Below the pieces are notes generated by a model. The model ran no database searches. It was not told the DNA's origin and saw only the letters and a program-made list of their open reading frames with translations. The position numbers and the translations under genes were made by a program. A DNA stretch of 64,000 bases from the NCBI RefSeq assembly GCF_947503855.1, contig NZ_CANNFF010000006.1, positions 62,001-126,000 on the forward strand, given 5' to 3'. Shown in pieces: positions 52,436 through 60,750 of this stretch. The stretch comes from an uncultured Polaribacter sp. (GTDB lineage Bacteria > Bacteroidota > Bacteroidia > Flavobacteriales > Flavobacteriaceae). Within the stretch, counting starts at the first letter, position 1. Every line of letters starts with the position of its first letter.

Positions 52436-54856
52436 CTAAAAAATGTTTTTTATGCTTTTGTAGTCTATAAAATAAACAAATCTTACAGAAAAAGTGTGTT
52501 GATTTGGTTGCTTGAATAAATTTTCTAAGTTTTCGTAAAAGTTTAAGCCTGAGTTTGAATTGTTATCAAAAATTGAATTTCTATAAAAAACAATTAATTG
52601 ACTTCCTGGAGCAAACTGCCAGAAATAATTCAAATCTAAATTCCAGCTATTAAAGTTTACATCATTTTCGATATAATTATTTTCCGATAAAGTACCATCT
52701 GAATTTAAGTTATAAAAACCATTATAGGCAACATCACTCCAATAATGCCTAAAACTTAAAGATAAAGATGAGTTTGTGCTAAAATTATATTTTCCAGAAA
52801 TGTTGTTAGAATAATCTTTACGATCTCTTTGTCCGAAAATTACGTTAGAGTCATCTTGATTTACAAATCCTTGATCATTAAATCTTTTGTTAAACCTTAA
52901 ACTATATTGTAAAGAAAATTGATTTGTAAATCGATATCTTGGACTTAAGCTAAATCCATAGCCCTTTTGTGGATGATTAGTATATGCATTGTAATAAATA
53001 TCTGCATTTATTTCTAATTTTTTTTGAGAATTGGTAGAAATCCATGTGTTTACATTCAGCCTTTCTGGTCTTAAAAAATAAACGCCACTTGTAGTTCCTT
53101 GTCTTGGTTCAAAATAGTCTCTTCTTTCTGAGCCATAATTTAAATTACCGCCAAAAGTAAAGCGTTTTCTTGTTTGAGCACTTGCTCCTAAACCAGCGTT
53201 ATACCCTGTAAAAGCTCCAGAAAAATGCTGGAAATTAGCTTGATTGTAAAAATTAAAATTATACCTGTTAAAGTTTTTGGTGGGTTGTAAAGTTCTCCAA
53301 CCTGCACTTCCATAAATGCTTTGTTGGTTGTTTCCAAATTGTATACCTAAATCGTTGGGATTAAAATCTTTATTAGTAAAATTATAACCTAATTCCCAAT
53401 TCCAGTTTCCAGAGTTGTAGCCAAAACTATTATCAAAAGTATACCCCATATTAGAGTTGTTTGCATCATCAGAAATAGTACTCATCCTAAAGGAACCATC
53501 TGCATTATATTTACTGTCTTTCGTTTCTATATGCCAATCTAAAGCAGTTACATTGGCGTCTCTAAAACGACCATCTCTAGTTACGTTGGTATTAATTAAA
53601 GAAACTGTAGAATTCTGATTGAATTGTTGGTCTAAAACCAAAATATTATAGTTTGTAAATGGATTTATTACCTCCTGTCTTGTTTGTTCAGTTGTATTAT
53701 TTTTTATAGTTGCTTTTGTAGTTTCTGTGATGGCATTAAAAAAACCAATACCCAAACCTTTTTTGGTTCTTCCAGAAATTTTTACAGCATTTAACATGGT
53801 AACTTTACTGGGGTAATCTATAATTTCTTCGTCTTTAGAAAGAGTAGAAGCTACATTAAATTGATCTATAGGTGCTGCACCAATTCTCCTTGAATAAAAT
53901 AAATTTGCAATATTAAATAGCTCTGTACCTTCTGTAAAAAACTGACGTTGTTCAGTAAATTGTTGTTCAAATGGCCCTAGGTTTAACTCTACATTATCAA
54001 AACCTACTTGACTAAAATCTGGAATTAAAGTAGCATCTAGGGTAAAGTTTTCTGTAATACCATATTTTAAATCCATACCCACACTATAATCGTATGTGGT
54101 TTCTCCATCAAAAACAATGGAAGTAGCAGAAGCATAAGGATATAAATTCAATCTTGTTGGTGGTTTTATGTTTGTAAAACCTTCAACCAAACCATCATAT
54201 TGAGTCCATCTTCCTACAGAGTTGTCTATATGTGTCCAAGTATGTTGTTCATTTAATCTTTCTAAACGTCTGTGGAAGTTAAAACCCCAAGATTGTATAG
54301 GTCTGTTTGCAAAACGAATGGTTCTGTAAGGTAATTTTATCTCAACATTCCAACCTTTGTTTGTAATTTTTGCAGCACTTTCCCAAACTGCACTCCAATT
54401 AAAATCTTCTCTTCCATTAGAAACTTTAGAATCTGCTTGGTTTCCTGTTGATTGCACAACAAACTCAAATGGGTTTTGGCCATCATCATTTGGGTTTATT
54501 GTTACTAAAAAGAAATCTGCTTGACTAAAGTTATCTCTTACAGCAAATTCTTGAGGTATATTTTCTGAATCTGGATCTAGCATTTCCGCAGAAATGTAAA
54601 CAGCATCATCATCATAAATAACTTTTACTGTTGTTTGATATTCATCTTTTACTGGAACTCCGTTTTCGGGTCTAAAAATGACAAAATTTGTTAGTAATTC
54701 TGCATTTTTCCATACATCATCATTTAAAAAACCGTCTATCTTTGGTGCTTCTGATACTCTTGTTGTAGTTATTTTTTTTCTGTTTTGATTATTTTGAGCG
54801 TAAAAAGAGCTTATTGTTAAAACCAATAGCTTTAAGATAATAATTTTTTTGAACAT
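52436..54856 (-). CDS. DUF5916 family outer-membrane protein with CBM9-like domain
   Basis: An 806-residue exported protein. Signal peptide (KKIIILKLLVLTISSFYA, before QNN); an N-terminal CBM9-like domain (~25-210; PKIDGFLNDDVWKNAEL, YDDDAVYISAEMLDP, GWNVEIKLPYRTIRF) as found in carbohydrate-binding family 9; a C-terminal half rich in aromatic and Asn-ended strands (for example LDLNYFWQFAPGSQLIVFYRNSIF and HTFSVRFVYFIDYKS) that looks like an outer-membrane beta barrel. Family role unknown; surface binding of glycans is suggested by the first domain. Single gene. Confidence 0.85.
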   Translation of the reverse strand: MFKKIIILKLLVLTISSFYAQNNQNRKKITTTRVSEAPKIDGFLNDDVWKNAELLTNFVIFRPENGVPVKDEYQTTVKVIYDDDAVYISAEMLDPDSENIPQEFAVRDNFSQADFFLVTINPNDDGQNPFEFVVQSTGNQADSKVSNGREDFNWSAVWESAAKITNKGWNVEIKLPYRTIRFANRPIQSWGFNFHRRLERLNEQHTWTHIDNSVGRWTQYDGLVEGFTNIKPPTRLNLYPYASATSIVFDGETTYDYSVGMDLKYGITENFTLDATLIPDFSQVGFDNVELNLGPFEQQFTEQRQFFTEGTELFNIANLFYSRRIGAAPIDQFNVASTLSKDEEIIDYPSKVTMLNAVKISGRTKKGLGIGFFNAITETTKATIKNNTTEQTRQEVINPFTNYNILVLDQQFNQNSTVSLINTNVTRDGRFRDANVTALDWHIETKDSKYNADGSFRMSTISDDANNSNMGYTFDNSFGYNSGNWNWELGYNFTNKDFNPNDLGIQFGNNQQSIYGSAGWRTLQPTKNFNRYNFNFYNQANFQHFSGAFTGYNAGLGASAQTRKRFTFGGNLNYGSERRDYFEPRQGTTSGVYFLRPERLNVNTWISTNSQKKLEINADIYYNAYTNHPQKGYGFSLSPRYRFTNQFSLQYSLRFNKRFNDQGFVNQDDSNVIFGQRDRKDYSNNISGKYNFSTNSSLSLSFRHYWSDVAYNGFYNLNSDGTLSENNYIENDVNFNSWNLDLNYFWQFAPGSQLIVFYRNSIFDNNSNSGLNFYENLENLFKQPNQHTFSVRFVYFIDYKSIKNIF

Positions 54857-55064
54857 GTTTTTCTGGGTTGATTGTATGTTAACACAAAGCGAAAGTATTT
54901 AATCCAAATAAAGTACTTTTAAAAAATTGTGTTAACTGTATGAAAGACGCTGTTATTTTTAAAGTGTTACAGTTTTAATGTGTTAAAGATTTCTTAAAGA
55001 AATAAAAGTTTTTAATTTTTGCTTTTTTTATAAGAAAGATTGCAAAATTTTACATCTGAATTTG

Positions 55065-55072
55065 TATTTTTG
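55065..55072 (+). promoter_or_regulatory. -7 box (TATTTTTG) for sucC
   Basis: Exact TAnnTTTG match with a TTG about 22 bases upstream (55040-55042). It lies 24 bases before the ATG at 55097 and rules out the TTG at 55040 as start. Confidence 0.6.
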
Positions 55073-55096
55073 CTTGCGTTTAAAAACATTAAAAGA

Positions 55097-56293
55097 ATGA
55101 ACTTACACGAATATCAAGGAAAAGAAATATTAAATAGTTTTGGAGTTAGAATTCAAAGAGGAATTGTAGCAAGCACACCTTCAGAAGCAATAGATGCAGC
55201 CAAAAAATTAACTGAAGAAACTGGTACGGGTTGGCACGTTATAAAAGCGCAAGTTCATGCTGGTGGACGTGGAAAAGGTGGTGGTGTTAAGTTGGCTAAA
55301 AACCTAGACGAAGTAAAAAGTATTTCTGATGATATTTTAGGCATGATGTTAATTACACCGCAAACTTCAGCAGAAGGGAAGTTGGTAAATCAAGTTTTAG
55401 TTGCAGAAGACGTATATTATCCTGGTGATGAAGAGCCAGATGAATATTACATGTCAGTTCTTTTAAACAGAGCTACTGGTAAAAACATGATTATGTATTC
55501 TACTGAAGGTGGAATGGATATAGAAACTGTTGCTGAAGAAACTCCACATTTAATTTTTACTGAAGAAATAGATCCATTATTAGGTTTAATGCCTTTTCAA
55601 GCAAGAAAAGTGGCGTTTAACTTAGGTTTATCTGGTATTGCATTTAAAGAAATGACAAAATTTGTTACAGCTTTATACACAGCATATATCAAGTCAGATT
55701 CTTCAATGTTTGAAATCAACCCTGTTTTAAAAACATCTGATTCTAAAATAATGGCTGTTGATGCTAAAGTATCTCTAGATGAAAACGCTTTATTTAGACA
55801 TAAAGATTACGCAGCAATGCGCGATTTAAGAGAAGAAAACCCAATTGAAGTAGAAGCAAAAGCTGCTGGTTTAAATTATGTAGATTTAGATGGTAATGTT
55901 GGTTGTATGGTAAACGGTGCTGGTTTAGCAATGGGTACTATGGATTTAATTAAAGAATCTGGTGGAGAACCAGCTAACTTTTTAGATGTTGGGGGTACAG
56001 CAGACGCACAAAGAGTAGAAACTGCTTTTGGTATTATTTTAAAAGACCCAGCTGTTAAAGCTATTTTGGTAAATATTTTTGGAGGTATTGTACGTTGTGA
56101 TAGAGTTGCGCAAGGTGTTGTAGATGCTTATAAAAATATGGGTGATAAAATTACCGTGCCAATTATTTGTAGATTACAAGGAACAAACGCAACTGAAGCA
56201 AAAGAATTGATAGATAATTCTGGTATGAAGATTATTTCTGCAACAGAATTTCAAGAAGCTGCAGATAAAGTAGCTGAAGTATTAAGTGCTTAA
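55097..56293 (+). CDS. sucC: Succinyl-CoA synthetase beta subunit
   Basis: A 398-residue ATP-grasp enzyme of the citric acid cycle that makes ATP or GTP from succinyl-CoA. MNLHEYQGKEILNSFGV at the start, HAGGRGKGGGVKLAKN, FEINPVLKT, GNVGCMVNGAGLAMGTMD, FLDVGGTADAQRV and ILVNIFGGIVRCD. The alpha subunit gene (sucD) is not next to it in this window, as in other Flavobacteria. Start at ATG 55097 is set by the promoter box. Terminator follows. Confidence 0.97.
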   Translation: MNLHEYQGKEILNSFGVRIQRGIVASTPSEAIDAAKKLTEETGTGWHVIKAQVHAGGRGKGGGVKLAKNLDEVKSISDDILGMMLITPQTSAEGKLVNQVLVAEDVYYPGDEEPDEYYMSVLLNRATGKNMIMYSTEGGMDIETVAEETPHLIFTEEIDPLLGLMPFQARKVAFNLGLSGIAFKEMTKFVTALYTAYIKSDSSMFEINPVLKTSDSKIMAVDAKVSLDENALFRHKDYAAMRDLREENPIEVEAKAAGLNYVDLDGNVGCMVNGAGLAMGTMDLIKESGGEPANFLDVGGTADAQRVETAFGIILKDPAVKAILVNIFGGIVRCDRVAQGVVDAYKNMGDKITVPIICRLQGTNATEAKELIDNSGMKIISATEFQEAADKVAEVLSA

Positions 56294-56314
56294 TACTAAT
56301 TGTTTAAATATATT

Positions 56315-56347
56315 TAAAAAACGCCTCATCTTATGAGGCTTTTTTTA
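56315..56347 (+). terminator. Terminator of sucC
   Basis: GCCTCAT pairs with ATGAGGC around CTT, with A and T runs on the sides, about 25 bases after the stop. Confidence 0.85.
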
Positions 56348-56532
56348 TGGAGATACCTTTTTTTTAAACACTATCCAAAAGTTCTGTAAAACAAAAAATA
56401 TAGTGTAACTAATTTCTAGGTTCATTATCCTATTTATGTAAACAAAAACAGTTTAAAAAGTACACTACCAACGTATTTTAATAGTTAATCAAGTTTAGAA
56501 ACTTAGTTTCAGACCTTTTTTTTAGATATAAT

Positions 56533-57336
56533 TTAATTCTTCTCAGGAATTTTATTTCTTCCAATTTTACCTTTCTTTAAGGCTTTGTAGTTTTCATAAC
56601 AATCTAAAACGGCTTCTATCATTTGTAAGTCAGATGCTTTTTTAATAAAATAATCAGAGTAATTACAATCTGTTAACAGTTCAGAAAGTTCTTGCCTGTC
56701 CATGTCTAAATACTCCATCATAACTTCTCTATCAAACTTACCAGCAAGCATTTTACGTAAATCATCCTCTTTTTTTAGAGTCTGAAGTTTTTTTAGTTGT
56801 TTGGGTTTTTTTCCGAATAAATTATATAAAAAATCTACAGGTTGAAACAATGCAGCCACTGGCGAAGAAAAGTTTTTACTTCTTGGTTTTCCAACCTCAT
56901 AGGTTTGTGGCAAACCGTTTATATGTATTCTAGTAAAACGATCCTTAGGTACCATTTTTACATCAACTTCTAAAACACCAATCAATTTTGTAGATCTAAT
57001 TACAACTTCTTTAATTTCTTCAGGTTTCTCATACAAAGCAATTTCTAATTCATTCCCCTTTAGTAAATCGTTGGTAATTTTTAATTTTATAGAAGAATAG
57101 CCTAAATAAGATACTAAAATAGTATCATTTACTCTTGTGGGTAGTTTAAAAAAACCTTTATCGTCTGTAATTGTACCTTTAACAGAGTTTAAATTAAGTA
57201 CGTGTGCCGCACTTAGAGGTTTTTTATTAGTAGCATGTATAATTTGACCTTTTAAGGTTTTTATTCGTAAAGAATCGGTTTGAGAATATATGCTTACCTT
57301 TAAAAATAAGCATAAAAATAAAAGTATTTTTTGCAT
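56533..57336 (-). CDS. Exported CarboxypepD-reg-like domain protein
   Basis: A 267-residue protein with signal peptide (ILLFLCLFLKVSIYS, before QTD). Residues ~25-110 form a carboxypeptidase D regulatory-like Ig fold (TLKGQIIHATNKKPLSAAHV, GTITDDKGFFKLPTRVNDTI, SYLGYSS), as at the N-terminus of TonB-dependent receptors, but no barrel follows. The C-terminal half is helical (REVMMEYLDMDRQELSELL, DLQMIEAVLDCYENYKAL). It probably acts in the periplasm; role unknown. It has 196 bases of empty DNA before the sucC terminator region. Confidence 0.83.
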   Translation of the reverse strand: MQKILLFLCLFLKVSIYSQTDSLRIKTLKGQIIHATNKKPLSAAHVLNLNSVKGTITDDKGFFKLPTRVNDTILVSYLGYSSIKLKITNDLLKGNELEIALYEKPEEIKEVVIRSTKLIGVLEVDVKMVPKDRFTRIHINGLPQTYEVGKPRSKNFSSPVAALFQPVDFLYNLFGKKPKQLKKLQTLKKEDDLRKMLAGKFDREVMMEYLDMDRQELSELLTDCNYSDYFIKKASDLQMIEAVLDCYENYKALKKGKIGRNKIPEKN

Positions 57337-57402
57337 GATACAATATTAGTAATAATCAAGTATAGTTTGGTTAATTTTTTGTGAAAGAAATAAAATAAAA
57401 AG

Positions 57403-57486
57403 TGCGCACGAGAAGATTCGAACTTCCACAAACTTGCGTTTACAGCCCCCTCAAGGCTGCGCGTCTACCAATTTCGCCACGTGCGC
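57403..57486 (-). tRNA. tRNA-Leu (anticodon GAG)
   Basis: The minus strand folds as an 84-nt leucine tRNA: acceptor GCGCACG/CGTGCGC with discriminator A, D arm GGCGAAATTGGTAGACGC, anticodon stem CAGCC/GGCTG with loop TTGAGGG, a variable arm, and T loop GTTCGAATC. The CCA end is not encoded. Confidence 0.93.
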
Positions 57487-57499
57487 TTTTATTTTTAAT

Positions 57500-57532
57500 A
57501 AAAAAAGGCCAAGCTTTAAGCTTAACCTTTTT
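57500..57532 (-). terminator. Hairpin with T run between the two tRNA genes
   Basis: AAAAGG...AAGCTT pairs with AAGCTT...CCTTTT with two unpaired bases each side; on the minus strand a T run follows. It lies between tRNA-Lys and tRNA-Leu and could end the tRNA-Lys transcript or mark a processing site. Confidence 0.5.
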
Positions 57533-57534
57533 AG

Positions 57535-57607
57535 TGACCGGGCTGGGGCTCGAACCCAGGACCCTCTCCTTAAAAGGGAGATGCTCTACCAACTGAGCTA
57601 CCAGGTC
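57535..57607 (-). tRNA. tRNA-Lys (anticodon TTT)
   Basis: The minus strand folds as a 73-nt lysine tRNA: D arm GCTCAGTTGGTAGAGC, anticodon stem CTCCC/GAGAG with loop TTTTAAG, T arm CTGGGTTCGAGCCCCAG, discriminator A. The acceptor stem GACCTGG/CCCGGTC has one T-C mismatch at the fifth pair. Confidence 0.93.
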
Positions 57608-57703
57608 TTTTTCTTAAATCGGTTGCAAATATACTATCAATATTGAAATTATTGCCATAAAATTGATTTTTTTTTATCGATATTTGTCAAAAATTTAGAT
57701 ACA

Positions 57704-58219
57704 ATGAAAATCATCCTTTTAGGGTATATGGCATCTGGTAAAACAAGTATTGGAAAAAAACTTGCTAAAAAGTTATCTATGAAGTTTTTAGACCTAGATG
57801 ACTATATTGAAGAGAAAGAAAATAGTACGATTCCAGAAATTTTTAAAGAAAAAGGCGAAGTATATTTTAGGACTATAGAAAACAAATATTTGTTAGAATT
57901 ATTAGAAAACAAAACCTCTTTTATTCTTGCTTTAGGAGGTGGCACACCTTGTTACGCAAATAATATGGACTACATAAATAAAACAGATGCACATTCTATT
58001 TACTTAAATGGTAGTACTACAAATATGATTGAAAGGTTGATTAGAAAAAAGAGCAAAAGACCTTTAGTGGCTTCTTTAAATGATGATCAAATACCTGAAT
58101 TTGTTGCAAAACATCTATTTGAAAGACGCCCTTTTTATGAAAAAGCTAAAACAACAGTTTCAATAGACAATAAAACAAAAAAGGAACTAGCTAAAGAGCT
58201 TTTTAACCTTTTAAACTAA
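57704..58219 (+). CDS. aroK: Shikimate kinase
   Basis: A 171-residue kinase that makes shikimate 3-phosphate on the way to aromatic amino acids. P-loop GYMASGKTSIGKKLAKKL, DLDDYIEEKE (substrate and metal Asp), EVYFRTIENKYLLELL, ALGGGTPC, and RRPFYEKA. Length normal. Its last 9 bases overlap the end of the convergent phosphoribosyltransferase gene. Confidence 0.95.
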   Translation: MKIILLGYMASGKTSIGKKLAKKLSMKFLDLDDYIEEKENSTIPEIFKEKGEVYFRTIENKYLLELLENKTSFILALGGGTPCYANNMDYINKTDAHSIYLNGSTTNMIERLIRKKSKRPLVASLNDDQIPEFVAKHLFERRPFYEKAKTTVSIDNKTKKELAKELFNLLN

Positions 58220-58714
58220 ATAAGCTTTTGCCTGACTATTAGTAAACTCTACACAAACATGTTCCTTAATAGAGGTAGATAAAGAAATGCCTTTAAAATC
58301 TGCCTTTACTGGGTATTTTTTATGATTCCTATTAACTAAAACTGCAGTTTTAAAACGTTGTAAGGGTACATCTAAAAAATGTTTGATTCCGTAAATTAAA
58401 GTTGTACCAGAATTTAAAACGTCGTCAACTAAAACTAAAGATTTGTTTTTATAATCTTTAACTTCTAAAGATGTAGATATTTTATCTAAAGGTTTTTTTT
58501 TGTTAATATTTACCTCACATAAAGTAATTGTAAGTGGTGATATTTGCTCTAAAACGCTTGCAATCTTTTTAGCAAAAGTATAGCCATTACCAATAATACC
58601 TGCAAGTACTACTTCTTTTTCATTTACATTGCTTTCGTAAATTTGATAGGCAATTCTCTTAATTTTTTGATTAATTTGAGCTGTATTTAAAATATTATTA
58701 TCTGTTACAATCAT
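58211..58714 (-). CDS. Phosphoribosyltransferase family protein (PyrR-like)
   Basis: A 167-residue type I PRTase fold protein. The PRPP-binding loop is LVLVDDVLNSGTTLIYGI, and the first part AGIIGNGYTFAKKIASVLEQ matches the family. The layout is close to PyrR/uracil PRTase or hypoxanthine PRTase relatives, but key base-binding residues cannot be judged. It overlaps the upstream S4 gene by four bases (ATGA), so translation is coupled. Confidence 0.85.
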   Translation of the reverse strand: MIVTDNNILNTAQINQKIKRIAYQIYESNVNEKEVVLAGIIGNGYTFAKKIASVLEQISPLTITLCEVNINKKKPLDKISTSLEVKDYKNKSLVLVDDVLNSGTTLIYGIKHFLDVPLQRFKTAVLVNRNHKKYPVKADFKGISLSTSIKEHVCVEFTNSQAKAYLV

Positions 58715-59091
58715 AGGTCTTCGTTTGTATCGTCTTGAAAGTTATCTATATCTCTTCTGTCTTTTTTAGTAGGTCTACCAACTCCTTTTTTTCTGTAATA
58801 ATCTTTAGCATATTTTAAAAGAGCTGTTTTTTCAAACTCTTCTTTAGGAGTTACATCTTTTCTAAATTGATCTACTAATTTTGCACCAACTCTACTCTCC
58901 GGTAAATTTAACACTTTAAATTGATAGTTAATTTGATTTTTTCGCACTAAAATTAATTCGCCACCAAAAACTTCTTTAGAGGGTTTTAAATTGGTGCCAT
59001 CTATTTTAACTTGCCCTTTTTTACAAGCTGTTGTGGCTATACTTCTTGTTTTAAAAACTCGAATACACCATAAAAATTTGTCAATCCTCAT
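58711..59091 (-). CDS. hslR: S4 domain RNA-binding protein (Hsp15-like)
   Basis: A 126-residue basic protein with an N-terminal S4 domain (MRIDKFLWCIRVFKTRSIAT, ACKKGQVKIDGTNLKPSKEV), as in Hsp15, which binds stalled 50S subunits carrying nascent chain-tRNA. The C-terminus is rich in Lys, Arg and Asp (KKGVGRPTKKDRRDIDNFQDD). First gene of a pair with the phosphoribosyltransferase. Own -7 box at 59125-59132. Confidence 0.9.
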   Translation of the reverse strand: MRIDKFLWCIRVFKTRSIATTACKKGQVKIDGTNLKPSKEVFGGELILVRKNQINYQFKVLNLPESRVGAKLVDQFRKDVTPKEEFEKTALLKYAKDYYRKKGVGRPTKKDRRDIDNFQDDTNEDL

Positions 59092-59124
59092 AAAAAAAGT
59101 TAAAATGTTATGTTTGTCTTTTTA

Positions 59125-59132
59125 CAAAGGTA
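59125..59132 (-). promoter_or_regulatory. -7 box (TACCTTTG, minus strand) for hslR
   Basis: Exact TAnnTTTG match, 33 bases before the ATG at 59091. Confidence 0.5.
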
Positions 59133-59170
59133 TAAAAATGGTAAATTGCACCCATAAATTTTAAGATTAA

Positions 59171-59980
59171 ATGAATAAAATTAAAAATATTTTTTTGTTA
59201 TTACTTTTAGGAGTAGTATTATTTTATGCTTGTGATGATCAAACTGGTTTTCAAAACCCTTTTTTAGATATAGATCATGAGGAATTAGCTTTAGCTGATA
59301 ATGATACTTTGGTAAAATTTCTAAAATCTCATTATTATGATACTAGTGTAGATTCTGTGAAAACTTTAATAGATGGAAAAACACCTTTATTTGAAGATGA
59401 TAAACTAGAAACGGTTTCTGCTGTTAGAAATGAAATTGATTACAAACTTTATGTATATCGAACTAGAGTAGGAGATCCATCACCAGATACTGATAAAGGT
59501 TTTCCAAGTATTGCAGATTCTGTTTTTACAAAATATTCTGGACAAGCCATTGTAAATGGATCCGATTTAGGAAGTAGTTTTGACAGCAATACCAATGGAG
59601 CTTGGTTTTCTTACTCTAACTTAGTTGTTAGAGGCTGGTCTTACGGATTTGAACTTTTTAAAGGAGGGTATTTAAAAAAGGAAGCAAATGGAGATCCTTT
59701 TAATGGGCCTATTACTTATTTAAATGGAGGGAAAGGAGTTTTATTTATACCTTCTGGGTTGGCTTATACATCAATAAATCCTAATAACTATAGTAGGAGT
59801 TTAGTTAATGCTAATTTAATGTTCTATGTAGAGTTGTTAGATTTTGTTAAAGATACAGATCACGATAAGGATGGTACACCTTCTGCAGACGAAGATGCAA
59901 ATGGAGACGGTGATTTAACCAATGATTTTAGTGATACAGACAGACCAACCTTACCAGATTATTTAAACCCAAACGTCTGA
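59171..59980 (+). CDS. FKBP-like outer lipoprotein with Asp-rich calcium-type tail
   Basis: A 269-residue lipoprotein: signal IFLLLLLGVVLFYACDD with the lipobox cysteine at YAC. Residues ~95-230 resemble an FKBP-type peptidyl-prolyl isomerase fold (FTKYSGQAIVNGSDLGSSFD, GWSYGFELFKGG, GVLFIPSGLAYTS, LMFYVELLDF), as in several Flavobacteria cell-surface lipoproteins. The tail DTDHDKDGTPSADEDANGDG repeats the DxDxDG calcium-binding pattern. Isomerase activity is not certain. It lies divergent from hslR. Confidence 0.82.
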   Translation: MNKIKNIFLLLLLGVVLFYACDDQTGFQNPFLDIDHEELALADNDTLVKFLKSHYYDTSVDSVKTLIDGKTPLFEDDKLETVSAVRNEIDYKLYVYRTRVGDPSPDTDKGFPSIADSVFTKYSGQAIVNGSDLGSSFDSNTNGAWFSYSNLVVRGWSYGFELFKGGYLKKEANGDPFNGPITYLNGGKGVLFIPSGLAYTSINPNNYSRSLVNANLMFYVELLDFVKDTDHDKDGTPSADEDANGDGDLTNDFSDTDRPTLPDYLNPNV

Positions 59981-60002
59981 TAATCAAATTGTTTATAAAA
60001 TT

Positions 60003-60034
60003 TAAACTCTAAATATTTTTTAAAGAGTTTTTTA
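60003..60034 (+). terminator. Terminator after the FKBP-like gene (first hairpin)
   Basis: AAACTCT pairs with AGAGTTT around an AT-rich loop and is followed by a T run, 24 bases past the stop. Confidence 0.6.
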
Positions 60035-60052
60035 GATAACATAATTTACTGT

Positions 60053-60088
60053 AAAAAAAAGGTTTCTTGAAATTCAAGAGACCTTTTT
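60053..60088. terminator. Second terminator hairpin, probably shared by convergent genes
   Basis: AAAGGTTTCTTGA pairs with TCAAGAGACCTTT (one T-G) with A and T runs on both sides, so it can end transcripts from either side, including the porin gene ending at 60107. Confidence 0.75.
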
Positions 60089-60106
60089 TATTTAAATTAT
60101 ATTTTA

Positions 60107-60703
60107 TTATAATCTATAAGATAAACCGATTATAATTTGATTTACTCTTGTGTCAAAATTTACATTTGTTGCAGCTGTTCTAGCAAAAGAACTTTCTATA
60201 CCAGAAAAACTTCTTTCCCAACGAACATCAATACCAATTTTACCTAACTCAATTCCTCCCCCAAAAGTTAATCCAGCAGCAAAACCAGAAGTATCTATAT
60301 CAGAAATATCATCAAACCCAAAATCAGAATCTAAAACATATTGAAATGATGGGCCAATAAAAATATTTCCAACTCCAAAAATCTTTTTTCCTAATAAAAC
60401 AGGAACATCAATTTTCTGAAATTTATAAGAACTAGAAGTATTGTTATAGGTTACACTGTTTTCTAAATTAGTGTATATTAATTCAGGTCTAATATAAAGG
60501 CCAATTACAGGGACTTTAAATCTTAACCAAATACCTGCGTGGTAACCTGTTTTACTTTTAGCGCCACTAAAAACATCTTCACTTACGTTTTCAATAGAGT
60601 TAGAGTTATAGTTGATACCACCTTTTAAACCAAAACTTACTTGTGCGTTTGTAGTTTGACTAAATGCAAAAGCCAAACAAATTAATAAAAAAAACTTTTT
60701 CAT
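60107..60703 (-). CDS. Outer-membrane beta-barrel (PorT/porin family) protein
   Basis: A 198-residue outer-membrane protein. Signal peptide (FFLLICLAFAFSQTTNA, before QVS), then SFGLKGGINYNSNS, typical of PorT-family barrels, and strand pairs such as GYHAGIWLRFKVPVIGLYIRPELIY and the ending QIIIGLSYRL with a terminal aromatic-rich strand. About eight strands would fit. The role is unknown. Confidence 0.85.
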   Translation of the reverse strand: MKKFFLLICLAFAFSQTTNAQVSFGLKGGINYNSNSIENVSEDVFSGAKSKTGYHAGIWLRFKVPVIGLYIRPELIYTNLENSVTYNNTSSSYKFQKIDVPVLLGKKIFGVGNIFIGPSFQYVLDSDFGFDDISDIDTSGFAAGLTFGGGIELGKIGIDVRWERSFSGIESSFARTAATNVNFDTRVNQIIIGLSYRL

Positions 60704-60750
60704 GATTTACATTTTTAATTAAACTTAAGAAGTATTAAATAGAAATATTT

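Noticed and set aside
57402..57646. Two short open frames on the plus strand
   Set aside because: They cross the two minus-strand tRNA genes, which fold well; the peptides are the usual tRNA translation artefacts.
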